A program made the translations under genes and the position numbers. A stretch of 32,637 bases of DNA from a virus. The notes under the pieces are model-generated. The model was given only the letters and a program-made list of their open reading frames with translations, was not told where the DNA came from and searched no databases. How positions within the stretch are numbered: position 1 is the first letter of the stretch; each line of letters starts with the position of its first letter. Shown here piece by piece: positions 1 to 6,535 of the stretch. The DNA lies in the IMG/VR virus record IMGVR_UViG_3300003621_000009, positions 849 to 33,485 of that record; one strand, given 5' to 3'.

Positions 1-384
1 GAAGTATGCAACTATCTTAGCATTGCTGAAGATACGGTTGTGTCTACCCTGAACAAAAGAGAAGTAAAGCAGTACATTGACACCGTGTACCTTGATATGG
101 GATATCGCAACCGAGGGAATATTGCTTCGGTTATGGACGATATAATAGCTTCAAAACTTGAAGAAGCAACTGAAACAGGAATCTATTCTAAGAAAGATTT
201 AGCAGACCTACTACAGATGGCTCATAAAATGCGTATGGACGAGATTAAGGCACAAGTAGAGCTTGAGAAAGCTTCTTCCGCCTCAATCAAGAACCAGACA
301 AATGTTCAAATTAATGAAGCTATACCTTTTGGTCAAGGAAACTATGGAAAGTTGATGGAGAAATTACTCAATGGTGGAGGATAG
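1..384 (+). CDS. Probable small terminase subunit, 5' end outside the window
   Basis: The reading frame is open from base 1, so the gene probably starts before the window; a GTG at 40 is the only internal start nearby and has no visible ribosome site. The visible protein is about 127 residues. Its first residues (CNYLSIAEDTV) look like a helix-turn-helix, followed by predicted helices rich in Lys/Glu (for example HKMRMDEIKAQ). Small terminase subunits recognise phage DNA for packaging and have this N-terminal DNA-binding plus helical layout. Its position about 2.9 kb ahead of the large terminase gene agrees. There is no decisive motif, so the call rests on architecture and context. The stop overlaps the next gene by 14 bases. 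Confidence 0.5.
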   Translation, partial: EVCNYLSIAEDTVVSTLNKREVKQYIDTVYLDMGYRNRGNIASVMDDIIASKLEEATETGIYSKKDLADLLQMAHKMRMDEIKAQVELEKASSASIKNQTNVQINEAIPFGQGNYGKLMEKLLNGGG

Positions 385-583
385 AGTTGAAGAGCGAATA
401 CATACGCTCGAGAATCAATTAGATCGGCATGAGGTACAGTGCGAAGAACGTTGGAAGACAAACTTTCAGCGTCTTGGCGATATCGAAAAGGCTGTTGAGC
501 GCATAGAAGGACGAATTGTAGCCGTTGGTGGTGCAGTTATTGTCTTTCTAGCAGGCCTTGTCGTTACTGTATTTGCGAGGTGA
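371..583 (+). CDS. Coiled-coil protein with one C-terminal membrane helix, holin-like (XhlA type)
   Basis: This 70-residue protein has a charged, heptad-like N-terminal two thirds (about residues 4-47) and a single hydrophobic segment at about 49-68 (VGGAVIVFLAGLVVTVF). That layout resembles XhlA-type membrane proteins found in phage lysis cassettes. The stop codon overlaps the GTG start of the downstream cell-wall hydrolase in a GTGA junction, so the two are probably translated together. Inference: it helps the hydrolase cross or permeabilise the inner membrane, as a holin or holin partner. There is no signal peptide. A second holin candidate lies at 2909-3250, so which one is the true holin is not settled. 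Confidence 0.55.
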   Translation: MVEDRVEERIHTLENQLDRHEVQCEERWKTNFQRLGDIEKAVERIEGRIVAVGGAVIVFLAGLVVTVFAR

Positions 584-963
584 CAGTTCTCATGTGTATG
601 GCCTTGAATATTTACTTCGAGGCCAGAAGCGAGGATTTCTTATCTCAACTTGCAGTTGCTCACGTAGTTGAGAATCGTGTCGAATCGTCCCTCTTTCCGA
701 ACTCCTATTGTGGAGTTGTGAAAGATGGAGGAGAACAGCGACATCGATGTCAATTTTCGTGGTACTGTGACGGTAAGTCAGATAATCCTAAAGATTTGGC
801 TGCTTGGAAACAAGCAATTTACGTTGCGATGGTTTACTCAAAGTACGAAGACCCTACTTCAGGAGCTCTTTGGTACCATGCGCACTACGTACGGCCAAGA
901 TGGGCAGGTAGCAGTTATGTTGCCGTAGGCTCACACAGATTTTATCATGCCTTATACGATTAA
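580..963 (+). CDS. SleB-like cell-wall hydrolase (endolysin)
   Basis: This 127-residue protein matches the catalytic core of SleB-type cell-wall hydrolases (Hydrolase_2 family). It has ALNIYFEAR near the N-terminus, with Glu14 as the expected catalytic acid, then AVAHVVENRV, then RHRCQFSWYCDGKSD at about 52-66, and ALWYHAHYV at about 96-104. The family cleaves peptidoglycan glycan strands. The protein is only the core, with no signal peptide and no separate wall-binding domain, which is typical of a phage endolysin that needs a membrane-permeabilising partner. The start is GTG at 580, overlapping the upstream stop; ATGs at 592 and 598 are less likely because they trim the family core. Confidence 0.85.
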   Translation: MTVLMCMALNIYFEARSEDFLSQLAVAHVVENRVESSLFPNSYCGVVKDGGEQRHRCQFSWYCDGKSDNPKDLAAWKQAIYVAMVYSKYEDPTSGALWYHAHYVRPRWAGSSYVAVGSHRFYHALYD

Positions 964-1135
964 AGGAACAACAGTCTACAAGAAGAGCGGCAAGAAACTT
1001 AAAAAGAAAGCAAAGGCAAAAAGTAAGACCTCTGCTAGAAAGATGGTAAAATTACTACAAGGAGTAGAACATGGCTGGAAACCCAAAAAGCGAAGCGGGA
1101 AAAGGAAGCAAGCCAAGAAAAGGACGAGACGATAA
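947..1135 (+). CDS. Small, very basic hypothetical protein
   Basis: This 62-residue protein is about 42% Lys plus Arg (26 of 62 by count). It begins MPYTIKGTTVYKKSGKK, and the middle is a likely helix (ARKMVKLLQGVEHGW). It overlaps the hydrolase gene by 17 bases upstream and a 58-residue gene by 65 bases downstream. No enzyme motif is visible. The charge would allow nucleic-acid binding, but that is a guess. It opens a run of tiny basic genes that sit between the lysis genes and the terminase. I do not recognise a named family. Confidence 0.65.
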   Translation: MPYTIKGTTVYKKSGKKLKKKAKAKSKTSARKMVKLLQGVEHGWKPKKRSGKRKQAKKRTRR

Positions 1136-1247
1136 CGCTTATGCAACAGGTTGGGACTTGATATTCGGTTCCAAAAAGGAGAAGGAAGAATGCGAACAAT
1201 CAGACAAAAGCGAGACATGTGGATTGTCGAAGAAAGCGGAAAAGTAG
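1071..1247 (+). CDS. 58-residue protein with GKG-x2-PR and W-D-x-I-F-G motifs
   Basis: An ATG at 1071 follows a strong ribosome site (AAGGAG, 1059-1064, six-base spacing). The frame is open for 58 codons to TAG at 1245. The protein begins MAGNPKSEAGKGSKPRKGRD, then has YATGWDLIFGSKKE. The pair of motifs, a glycine/proline/arginine stretch followed about ten residues later by an aromatic-x-x-IFG element, is one I recall from short uncharacterised proteins encoded near terminase genes in marine phages; no search was possible. The gene overlaps the upstream gene by 65 bases and the downstream gene by 58, both in another frame. Function unknown. The good ribosome site and motif argue that it is real despite its size. 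Confidence 0.6.
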   Translation: MAGNPKSEAGKGSKPRKGRDDNAYATGWDLIFGSKKEKEECEQSDKSETCGLSKKAEK

Positions 1248-1414
1248 TAGGAATCTACAATAACGAGCAGGAAGCTAAAGATGCTGCGGGTATCAAAGTA
1301 CGTCTAGCTGGAGCCGTAGTTGAAGAAAGCATCTTGGATGCAGACCTAGACGATGATGGTGTTATCGAAAAGGCAGAGCTAGAGCAATGGCTGTCAAAAA
1401 GCGACGAAAAGTAA
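1190..1414 (+). CDS. 74-residue protein with a single EF-hand-like calcium loop
   Basis: I chose ATG 1190 because AGGAGAAGG lies just upstream; the longer frame from 1151 has no such site. The N-terminal half (MRTIRQKRDMWIVEESGK) looks like a small beta unit. Residues 52-63 read DLDDDGVIEKAE, which fits the 12-position EF-hand loop: acidic at 1, 3 and 5, Gly at 6, hydrophobic at 8, Glu at 12. The following helix is LEQWLSK. EF-hands usually bind calcium and usually come in pairs; here there is one, so calcium binding is plausible but unproven. The end overlaps the next gene by 28 bases. Confidence 0.7.
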   Translation: MRTIRQKRDMWIVEESGKVVGIYNNEQEAKDAAGIKVRLAGAVVEESILDADLDDDGVIEKAELEQWLSKSDEK

Positions 1415-1572
1415 CAAAGAAAAAACCCGTACCTACAAATAAACGGCTTTATGCGAAAGTAAAGTCCGAAGCAAAGCGTAAGTTTAAAGTATATCCTTCA
1501 GCTTATGCAAACGGGTGGCTTGTAAAGACTTACAAGGCACGAGGCGGTAGATACCGCATGGGGAGTAAGTAA
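1387..1572 (+). CDS. Basic 61-residue conserved phage protein (YPSAYANGW motif)
   Basis: This 61-residue protein is about 36% Lys plus Arg. After a charged N-terminus (MAVKKRRKVTKKK) comes a compact region with PTNKRLYAKVKSEAKRKF, VYPSAYANGWLVKTYK and an RGGRYR end. I recognise the pattern of a short Lys-rich helix, then YPSAYAN, then W-L-x-K-x-Y-K and RGG as common in uncharacterised phage proteins, but know no function. It overlaps the EF-hand gene by 28 bases, and its stop shares bases with the next start (TAATG at 1570-1574). Confidence 0.7.
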   Translation: MAVKKRRKVTKKKPVPTNKRLYAKVKSEAKRKFKVYPSAYANGWLVKTYKARGGRYRMGSK

Positions 1573-1637
1573 TGCACGGACCTAGTTGTAGTGGAGGGCC
1601 TTATACGCCCAAGCCAAAGAAAAAGCGTAAAAAGTAA
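1572..1637 (+). CDS. Ultra-small 21-residue gene held by TAATG junctions
   Basis: Between two well-supported genes lies a frame of 21 codons (MHGPSCSGGPYTPKPKKKRK plus one Lys). Both ends are TAATG overlaps: its ATG shares a base with the upstream stop, and its stop shares a base with the downstream ATG. The product has a Gly/Ser/Cys start and a Pro/Lys tail. Such a frame could be a real micro-protein or simply a translated bridge that carries ribosomes to the next gene. The double overlap makes translation likely; a function for the peptide is unproven. Confidence 0.45.
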   Translation: MHGPSCSGGPYTPKPKKKRKK

Positions 1638-1918
1638 TGGCTAAGCCTAGAGGTGGTCTTACTAAGTGGTTTAAAGAAAAATGGGTAGATATTTCTCGTC
1701 CGAAAAAAGGCGGGGGATATCAGCCCTGCGGTCGTAGTAAGGCAAAAAAAGGAAAATACCCTAAATGCGTTCCAGCTGCCAAAGCAGCAAAAATGACTCC
1801 AGCACAAAAACGCTCCGCTATTCGAAGAAAGCGTGCAGCAGGGAATCCTGGAGGCAAGCCGACTTATGTGAAAACATATGCTCGTAAGAGACAACGACGT
1901 GGCGGTAAGAAAAGGTAA
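1637..1918 (+). CDS. Basic conserved phage protein with GGL-x-KWFKEKWVDI motif
   Basis: This 93-residue protein opens MAKPRGGLTKWFKEKWVDIS, followed by RPKKGGGYQPCGR and KGKYPKCVPAAKA, then a very basic tail. About a third of residues are Lys or Arg. The motif order (GGL-x-x-WF-x-EKWVDI, PCGR, YPxC) matches a family of uncharacterised small proteins I recall from phages and algal viruses as DUF5872-like; the name is from memory. The two cysteines (PCGR and PKC) could bind a metal or form a disulfide, but no further ligand is clear. It starts at a TAATG overlap and overlaps the next gene at its end. Confidence 0.75.
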   Translation: MAKPRGGLTKWFKEKWVDISRPKKGGGYQPCGRSKAKKGKYPKCVPAAKAAKMTPAQKRSAIRRKRAAGNPGGKPTYVKTYARKRQRRGGKKR

Positions 1919-2201
1919 AAAGAAAGACTCCAGACTTAAAAGAGCTAAGGTATCAGGCTACAATAAACCTCGTAGAACTCCTGGCCATCCTAAGAAGTCT
2001 CACATCGTAGTAGCAAAAGTGGGAACAAAAGTAAAGACTATTCGTTTCGGTCAGCAAGGCGCAAAGACTGCGGGCAAGCCTAAAGCTGGTGAGTCTGCTG
2101 CAATGAAAAAGAAGCGCGCCTCGTTTAAGGCTCGTCATGCAAAGAATATTGCAAAGGGCAAAATGAGCGCAGCTTATTGGGCCGATAAGGTAAAATGGTA
2201 A
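1878..2201 (+). CDS. Basic conserved phage protein ending SAAYWADKVKW
   Basis: The core reads VSGYNKPRRTPGHPKKSHIV, then VAKVGTKVKTIRFGQQGA, a Lys/Arg-rich helix (MKKKRASFKARHAKNIAKG) and the signature C-terminus MSAAYWADKVKW. I recall this order as a conserved uncharacterised phage family (DUF6321-like, from memory). Function unknown; the repeated SH..VVAK and RFGQQG elements suggest a small beta fold. Two starts are possible: ATG 1878, reported here (41-base overlap with the upstream gene, no clear ribosome site), and GTG 1899 (20-base overlap). The shared domain begins after both. It ends in a TAATG overlap with the next gene. Confidence 0.75.
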   Translation: MLVRDNDVAVRKGKKKDSRLKRAKVSGYNKPRRTPGHPKKSHIVVAKVGTKVKTIRFGQQGAKTAGKPKAGESAAMKKKRASFKARHAKNIAKGKMSAAYWADKVKW

Positions 2202-2896
2202 TGATTGGAGCATACGGATTAGACATTGCTAGAGGCGCAGAACGAGACTACGTTTTTGAACACAAATTTGGAGCAAATCCAAATCTTGTTTCAGGCACTC
2301 AAACCCTTTGGACACAAGGCGGAGCGTACCCATGGTCTGCACTTGATAATCCCCAAACTTTATACCTTATTAGTACTTCTGCCTCCGATACGGGGTCTCT
2401 GACGGTTTATGGTCTTGATGCAGATTATGTTCTGCAACAAGAAACTGTAACAATGACAGGACTTACAGCTGTTCCTACTCAAAATACTTTTAAGCGTATA
2501 TATCGTATGATTTATAGCGATGATGCAGCAAATGTAGGAACCATTACTGCTCGTACAGTTTCAGGTACAGGCACTGTCGTAGGGCATATAAAAATAGGAG
2601 ATAGTCAAACTCTTATGTGTGTATACACCGTGCCTGCGAATACTCGTGCTTACGGAACCCAGTTTACCGCAGGTATTGGTAAAGGAGGGGACGCTGAGTT
2701 TAAATTATATACTCGTGACTTTGGAGGAACTTTCCGAATACGTGCACAGCTTGAGTTATACGAAACAACTTTTACTCAAACTTACTCTGTTCCTTTCTAT
2801 CTTCCTCCGAAGATGGATATAGATTTCCGAGCAACAACTACTGGAAATAACTTTCCCGCAACGGGGTCATTCGATCTAATACTAGATCCGGTATAA
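2201..2896 (+). CDS. Probable beta-rich virion structural protein
   Basis: About 231 residues with almost no charged helices and many Thr, Ser, Gly and aromatic residues, as in beta-sandwich virion proteins. Visible stretches are TLWTQGGAYPWS, TLYLISTSASDTGSLTVYG, VPANTRAYGTQFTAG and the C-terminal ATGSFDLILDPV. I recall this pattern (WTQGG...TLYVISSSA.D....I.GLD) from structural proteins in marine phages, but do not know whether it is a decoration, head or fibre protein. I chose ATG 2201, which forms a TAATG overlap; an in-frame ATG at 2195 would add two residues. It is unusual in lying upstream of the terminase. Confidence 0.6.
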   Translation: MIGAYGLDIARGAERDYVFEHKFGANPNLVSGTQTLWTQGGAYPWSALDNPQTLYLISTSASDTGSLTVYGLDADYVLQQETVTMTGLTAVPTQNTFKRIYRMIYSDDAANVGTITARTVSGTGTVVGHIKIGDSQTLMCVYTVPANTRAYGTQFTAGIGKGGDAEFKLYTRDFGGTFRIRAQLELYETTFTQTYSVPFYLPPKMDIDFRATTTGNNFPATGSFDLILDPV

Positions 2897-2908
2897 TTGG
2901 AAAACTAA

Positions 2909-3250
2909 ATGGAAGATAATACTCGAAATGAAGTACAAGTAGACTTAGATAAATACAACGCTCTACTAGATCGTATTGATGAACTTGAAGATGCAGCAGC
3001 AGCGGCTCCAGAAGCTCCCCCACCGGAAGCTCGATACCAAAAAATAAAAGACTTGGCAGTTGCAATAGATGCTTGGCGTATCTTTCCAAGAATATTTATT
3101 ACTACTTATATTTATTTACTCTATTCAAGTTCAAAATGGTTTATGGCTTTAGAAGCCCCTACCATGGAACAAGCAGGTCTAATTTCAGTAATTGTAGGAG
3201 CAGGAGCTGCTTGGTTTGGTTTATACGCAAATAGTGGAAAAAAAGAATAA
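2909..3250 (+). CDS. Two-helix membrane protein, holin candidate
   Basis: This 113-residue protein has a charged, probably coiled N-terminus (about 8-30), an Ala/Pro linker (AAAAAPEAPPPEA) and two hydrophobic segments: about 58-80 (IFPRIFITTYIYLLYSSSKW) and about 90-106 (GLISVIVGAGAAWFGLY). The length and two-helix layout fit class II holins, and the N-terminus would sit in the cytoplasm. I recall similar WFMAL...VGAGAAWFGLY proteins in marine phage genomes without proven function. It lies between a structural gene and terL, apart from the hydrolase, so holin is one option and a membrane-anchored assembly factor another. It ends in a TAATG overlap with terL. Confidence 0.55.
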   Translation: MEDNTRNEVQVDLDKYNALLDRIDELEDAAAAAPEAPPPEARYQKIKDLAVAIDAWRIFPRIFITTYIYLLYSSSKWFMALEAPTMEQAGLISVIVGAGAAWFGLYANSGKKE

Positions 3251-4554
3251 TGGCAGTACAAGTTAGTAGGGTAGATGTTCCATATACAAAGATACAAGAA
3301 CTAGACTCAGGGTCTCGATTTCTAAAACTACCTATTGATCCTTATCTGGATTTATTAGGAATCGACCCTTTGCCCTCTCAAATAGCACTTATAAATGCTA
3401 TAAATAATCCAAAATATCGCTTTGTGACAGCAGCACTCTCCAGACGGCAGGGAAAAACCTATATTGCAAATATTATAGGGCAACTAGTTTCACTTGTTCC
3501 AAAATCAAATATACTTATCATGTCCCCTAACTACTCCCTCTCTCAAATCTCCTTTGATCTGCAAAGAACACTTATTAAGCACTTCGATCTCGAAGTTACA
3601 AGGGATAATGCAAAGGATAAAGTTATAGAAATATCAAATGGTTCTACGGTACGAATGGGTTCTGTAAATCAGGTAGACTCTTCTGTAGGGCGTTCTTACG
3701 ATCTAATTATCTTTGATGAGGCGGCACTTACAGACGGAGAGGAAGCTTTTAATGTTTCTTTGCGCCCCACACTCGATAAAGATAATTCAAAAGCAATTTT
3801 TATTTCTACTCCACGAGGAAAGAATAACTGGTTTGCAAAATTTTTTGACAGAGGATTCTCTGCTGAGTTTCCTGAATGGATAAGTATAAAAGCAACCTAC
3901 AAAGATAATCCTCGCATGAGTCAACATGATGTAGACGAAGCCAAGAAGTCTATGAGCGAGTCAGAGTTTAAGCAAGAATACGAAGCGGATTTTAATACTT
4001 ATGAAGGACAAATTTGGAACTTTAATGCTGAAGAATGTGTTGCAGATTTATCAGAATTAGACACTACTGGTATGGATATATTCGCAGGGTTAGACGTAGG
4101 CTTTAGAGATCCTACCGCTTTTTGTGTAATAGCATATGACTGGGATACTGGAAAATATTATGTACTCGGAGAGTACTACGACTCTGAAAAAACTACAGAG
4201 AAACATGCAGAAGAAATTAGAGATGCTATAAATAAGTATGATATAGACTTTATTTACATAGATTCTGCGGCTGCTCAAACTCGATTTGACTTTGCGCAGA
4301 ATTATGATATTAGTACAATAAATGCAAAGAAGTCCATTATTGATGGTATAGGTCATGTAGCAGCAATAGTTGATAATAATAATCTTATTGTAGATCAGAG
4401 GTGTTTCGAGACTTTATCTTGCTTAGACCAATACCAATGGGACCCAAACCCTAATCTATTAAAGGAGAAGCCCAAGCATAACAAAGCATCGCATATGGCA
4501 GATGCTCTTCGATATGCTTTGTACTCGTTTGAAACTTCGCAGACCACATTCTAA
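3250..4554 (+). CDS. terL: Terminase large subunit
   Basis: This 434-residue protein has the ATPase-nuclease order of phage packaging motors. The phosphate loop is SRRQGKT (residues 64-70), a variant Walker A typical of terminases. Walker B is DLIIFDE (151-157), and the coupling motif is ISTPRG (185-190). The nuclease domain shows three acidic clusters: GLDVG with Asp282, YIDSA with Asp338, and HMADALRY with Asp418. The length is normal and the set of catalytic residues is intact. The enzyme cuts concatemeric DNA and pumps it through the portal into the prohead. It starts at a TAATG overlap and ends 80 bases before the HNH gene, in a gap that holds a consensus promoter. Confidence 0.96.
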   Translation: MAVQVSRVDVPYTKIQELDSGSRFLKLPIDPYLDLLGIDPLPSQIALINAINNPKYRFVTAALSRRQGKTYIANIIGQLVSLVPKSNILIMSPNYSLSQISFDLQRTLIKHFDLEVTRDNAKDKVIEISNGSTVRMGSVNQVDSSVGRSYDLIIFDEAALTDGEEAFNVSLRPTLDKDNSKAIFISTPRGKNNWFAKFFDRGFSAEFPEWISIKATYKDNPRMSQHDVDEAKKSMSESEFKQEYEADFNTYEGQIWNFNAEECVADLSELDTTGMDIFAGLDVGFRDPTAFCVIAYDWDTGKYYVLGEYYDSEKTTEKHAEEIRDAINKYDIDFIYIDSAAAQTRFDFAQNYDISTINAKKSIIDGIGHVAAIVDNNNLIVDQRCFETLSCLDQYQWDPNPNLLKEKPKHNKASHMADALRYALYSFETSQTTF

Positions 4555-4577
4555 TAGGACATGGTTAAAAATAGTGT

Positions 4578-4606
4578 TTGACAACAAACCTCAAGTTAGC
4601 TATAAT
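4578..4606 (+). promoter_or_regulatory. Consensus sigma70 promoter ahead of the HNH/portal genes
   Basis: TTGACA (4578-4583) and TATAAT (4601-4606) are both perfect matches, separated by exactly 17 bases. Initiation is expected near 4613, giving a leader of about 22 bases before the HNH start at 4635. The -35 box overlaps a small inverted repeat (GTTTG-ACAA-CAAAC, 4576-4589) that could be an operator or chance. This would give HNH, portal, capsid and connector genes their own start independent of terL. Confidence 0.85.
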
Positions 4607-4634
4607 TTCGTTATCAAAGTAGAAAAGAAACCAC

Positions 4635-5018
4635 ATGGCACAGCTAAAAAGAGACAGAGTTAAGTATATTCGGGACAAAGCAAAGTCCCAATACCAAAAA
4701 GCAGGGGCTTGCTACATTTGTGAAAGTACAGAGAAACTAGACTTTCATCATTTTTACAGTTTAAGTCCTCTACTCTCTGAGTGGTTGAAAGAAAAACAGG
4801 CTACACGCCCTGATCACTATACTGACGAATACATTGTCGTATGGAGAGATGAGTTTATAGAAGAAAAGCACGCAGAGTTATATGACTATACAGTAACTTT
4901 ATGCCATGCACATCATCTACAGCTACACTCTATTTATGGCAAAGATCCTTCTCTAGCTACAGCTAAAAAGCAAGAGAACTGGGTAGAAATACAGAGAACT
5001 AAACATGGCGTGGTATGA
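4635..5018 (+). CDS. HNH-type endonuclease beside the terminase
   Basis: This 127-residue protein has the metal-binding and catalytic pattern of HNH nucleases: CYIC (Cys26, Cys29), LDFHHF (His38, His39), and LCHAHHLQLHSIYG (Cys90, His93, His94, His98). The two CxxC/CxxH pairs can hold a structural zinc, and the paired histidines lie where the HNH catalytic core is expected. HNH proteins encoded next to the terminase, as in HK97 (gp74), are needed for specific DNA cutting during packaging in some phages; by position this is the likely role rather than a homing nuclease. The HNH stop overlaps the portal start by 14 bases. Transcription likely starts at the promoter at 4578. Confidence 0.82.
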   Translation: MAQLKRDRVKYIRDKAKSQYQKAGACYICESTEKLDFHHFYSLSPLLSEWLKEKQATRPDHYTDEYIVVWRDEFIEEKHAELYDYTVTLCHAHHLQLHSIYGKDPSLATAKKQENWVEIQRTKHGVV

Positions 5019-6207
5019 TACATTACTAGGTAGAAAGCCTGAAGATTTGGAAGAAAAACTGAATCCTGCGCAACCATACTACGATAATAAAATTGAGCCT
5101 ACTAGAGAGCCAACTTATTCATACGAGCGTGCCTACGAAGAATTAGAAATTGTTAATCGTGGCGTCAACATGATTGTAGATGATGCTGCCGAAATTAATA
5201 CCATCGTTGGAATGCCTACAAAGGGCACTGCCGTACAGAAAGGTATAAAGCGCAGTAGAGTAGATCTTCTTCTCAATACTGAGCCTAATCCTTTTCAGGA
5301 TATAAATACTTTTCGTAGAAACTGTATTATTGATTTAATCCTTGACGGAAATATCTTTATTTATTTTGATGGAGTACACTTGTATCATCTTCCAGCAGAT
5401 AAGATGATTATTCATGCAAGTGATACTACTTACATTGAAAAGTTTACTTTTAACGAGAGAATAACTTACTCTCCTAGTGAAATTATTCACGTTAAAGAAA
5501 ATTCGTTCTACTCTATTTATAGAGGAGTTCCACGTTTAAGCCCTGCTCTTCGTACTATGAAGTTAATGTCGAGCATGAGATCTTTTCAAGATAACTTCTT
5601 TAAGAATGGTGCAGTTCCAGGACTCGTACTTAAAAGTCCTAATACTCTTTCAGAGAAAATTAAAGAGCGTATGCTCATGTCTTGGCAAGCACGTTATAAG
5701 CCAGACGCAGGAGGCCGTAGACCTCTTATTCTTGATGGTGGTATTGAAGTAGACTCTATTTCAAACGTAAACTTTAAAGAGTTAGACTTTCAAAGTGCTA
5801 CAGAAGAAACTGAAAAGACTATTTTAAAAGCACTTGGCGTACCTCCAATCTTACTAGATTCTGGAAATAATGCTAATCTTCGTCCGAATATGCGGTTGTA
5901 TTATTTAGAAACCGTATTGCCTATAGTAAAGAAATTAAACTTTGCTTTAGAAAGATTTTTTGGGTATGAGCTATCAGAAGATATTACAAATATTCCAGCA
6001 TTGCAACCAGAACTGCGCGACTCCGCGCAATACTATTCTGCTCTTGTAAACGCAGGAATTATTACCCCAAATGAAGCTCGTGATAACCTAGGTTTTGAAG
6101 CCGTAGAAGGTCACAGCGATTTAAGAGTTCCTGCGAATATTGCAGGCAGCGCAGCAAACCCAGATTTGGGTGGAAGACCTACCGAAGGAGACACAGATGT
6201 CGAATAA
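5005..6207 (+). CDS. Portal protein (HK97 type)
   Basis: The 400-residue length and motifs match the HK97-family portal. They include an N-terminal MAWYDTLLGRK, the region IVNRGVNMIVDDAAEI, LLLNTEPNPFQ, the wing strand LDGNIFIYF, the clip-domain segment FKNGAVPGLVLKSP, and the C-terminal helix region LKALGVPPILL. The portal is the dodecameric ring at one capsid vertex through which DNA enters and leaves and to which the connector genes' products bind. Its place, between HNH/terminase and protease/capsid, is the standard order. The last 20 or so residues are Gly/Pro-rich. The start overlaps HNH, and the stop overlaps the next gene by 11 bases. Confidence 0.93.
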   Translation: MAWYDTLLGRKPEDLEEKLNPAQPYYDNKIEPTREPTYSYERAYEELEIVNRGVNMIVDDAAEINTIVGMPTKGTAVQKGIKRSRVDLLLNTEPNPFQDINTFRRNCIIDLILDGNIFIYFDGVHLYHLPADKMIIHASDTTYIEKFTFNERITYSPSEIIHVKENSFYSIYRGVPRLSPALRTMKLMSSMRSFQDNFFKNGAVPGLVLKSPNTLSEKIKERMLMSWQARYKPDAGGRRPLILDGGIEVDSISNVNFKELDFQSATEETEKTILKALGVPPILLDSGNNANLRPNMRLYYLETVLPIVKKLNFALERFFGYELSEDITNIPALQPELRDSAQYYSALVNAGIITPNEARDNLGFEAVEGHSDLRVPANIAGSAANPDLGGRPTEGDTDVE

Positions 6208-6535
6208 GGCACAAATCAAGAAAGTACTACAAGATGTAGCCATGTTTTTTGCTGAAAAAGGAAAAGTTCTTTCTCAAGCAGAATATGTAGAAGCTGCAGA
6301 TAAACCAGTTCTACTTTCAAACATTCGTAGAATTTTTCGTTCTTACTCTCGTATGGTTATTATGTTAGAAAGAAATGAGCCAGAACTTTGGCTTATGGCT
6401 ACTAAACCTAAATTACCAGAAGTAAAAATAGAAAAACCAAAGATAGAAGTACCAAAGCCAAAGCCTGTAAAAATTGAAGTACCCAAGGCTGAGCCTGCAA
6501 AAGCAGAGGTAAAAGAAGATGGAAAAAATATTTAA
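6197..6535 (+). CDS. Small protein with Lys/Pro-rich tail between portal and protease
   Basis: I chose ATG 6197 because GAAGGAG precedes it with six bases between; the frame is open further upstream but only over the portal's end. The 112-residue product has a helical N-terminal two thirds (MSNKAQIKKVLQDVAMFFAE...FRSYSRMVIMLERNEPELWL) followed by a repetitive tail of Lys-Pro-Glu-Val units (VKIEKPKIEVPKPKPVKIEV). The tail is probably disordered. It overlaps the capsid fusion by 17 bases. No known family is recognised. The position suggests a capsid assembly accessory, such as a scaffold or portal partner, but this is inference. Confidence 0.7.
   Translation: MSNKAQIKKVLQDVAMFFAEKGKVLSQAEYVEAADKPVLLSNIRRIFRSYSRMVIMLERNEPELWLMATKPKLPEVKIEKPKIEVPKPKPVKIEVPKAEPAKAEVKEDGKNI

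Noticed and set aside
77-105. TTGACA inside the terminase small-subunit gene
   Set aside because: No acceptable -10 box at 16-18 bases and it lies within coding sequence.
2875-2897. TATAAT at 2892 ahead of the two-helix membrane gene
   Set aside because: The matching -35 position reads ATTCGA, too far from consensus.
6140-6196. Earlier ATG for the Lys/Pro-tailed protein
   Set aside because: It lies over the portal C-terminus with no ribosome site; ATG 6197 has GAAGGAG upstream.
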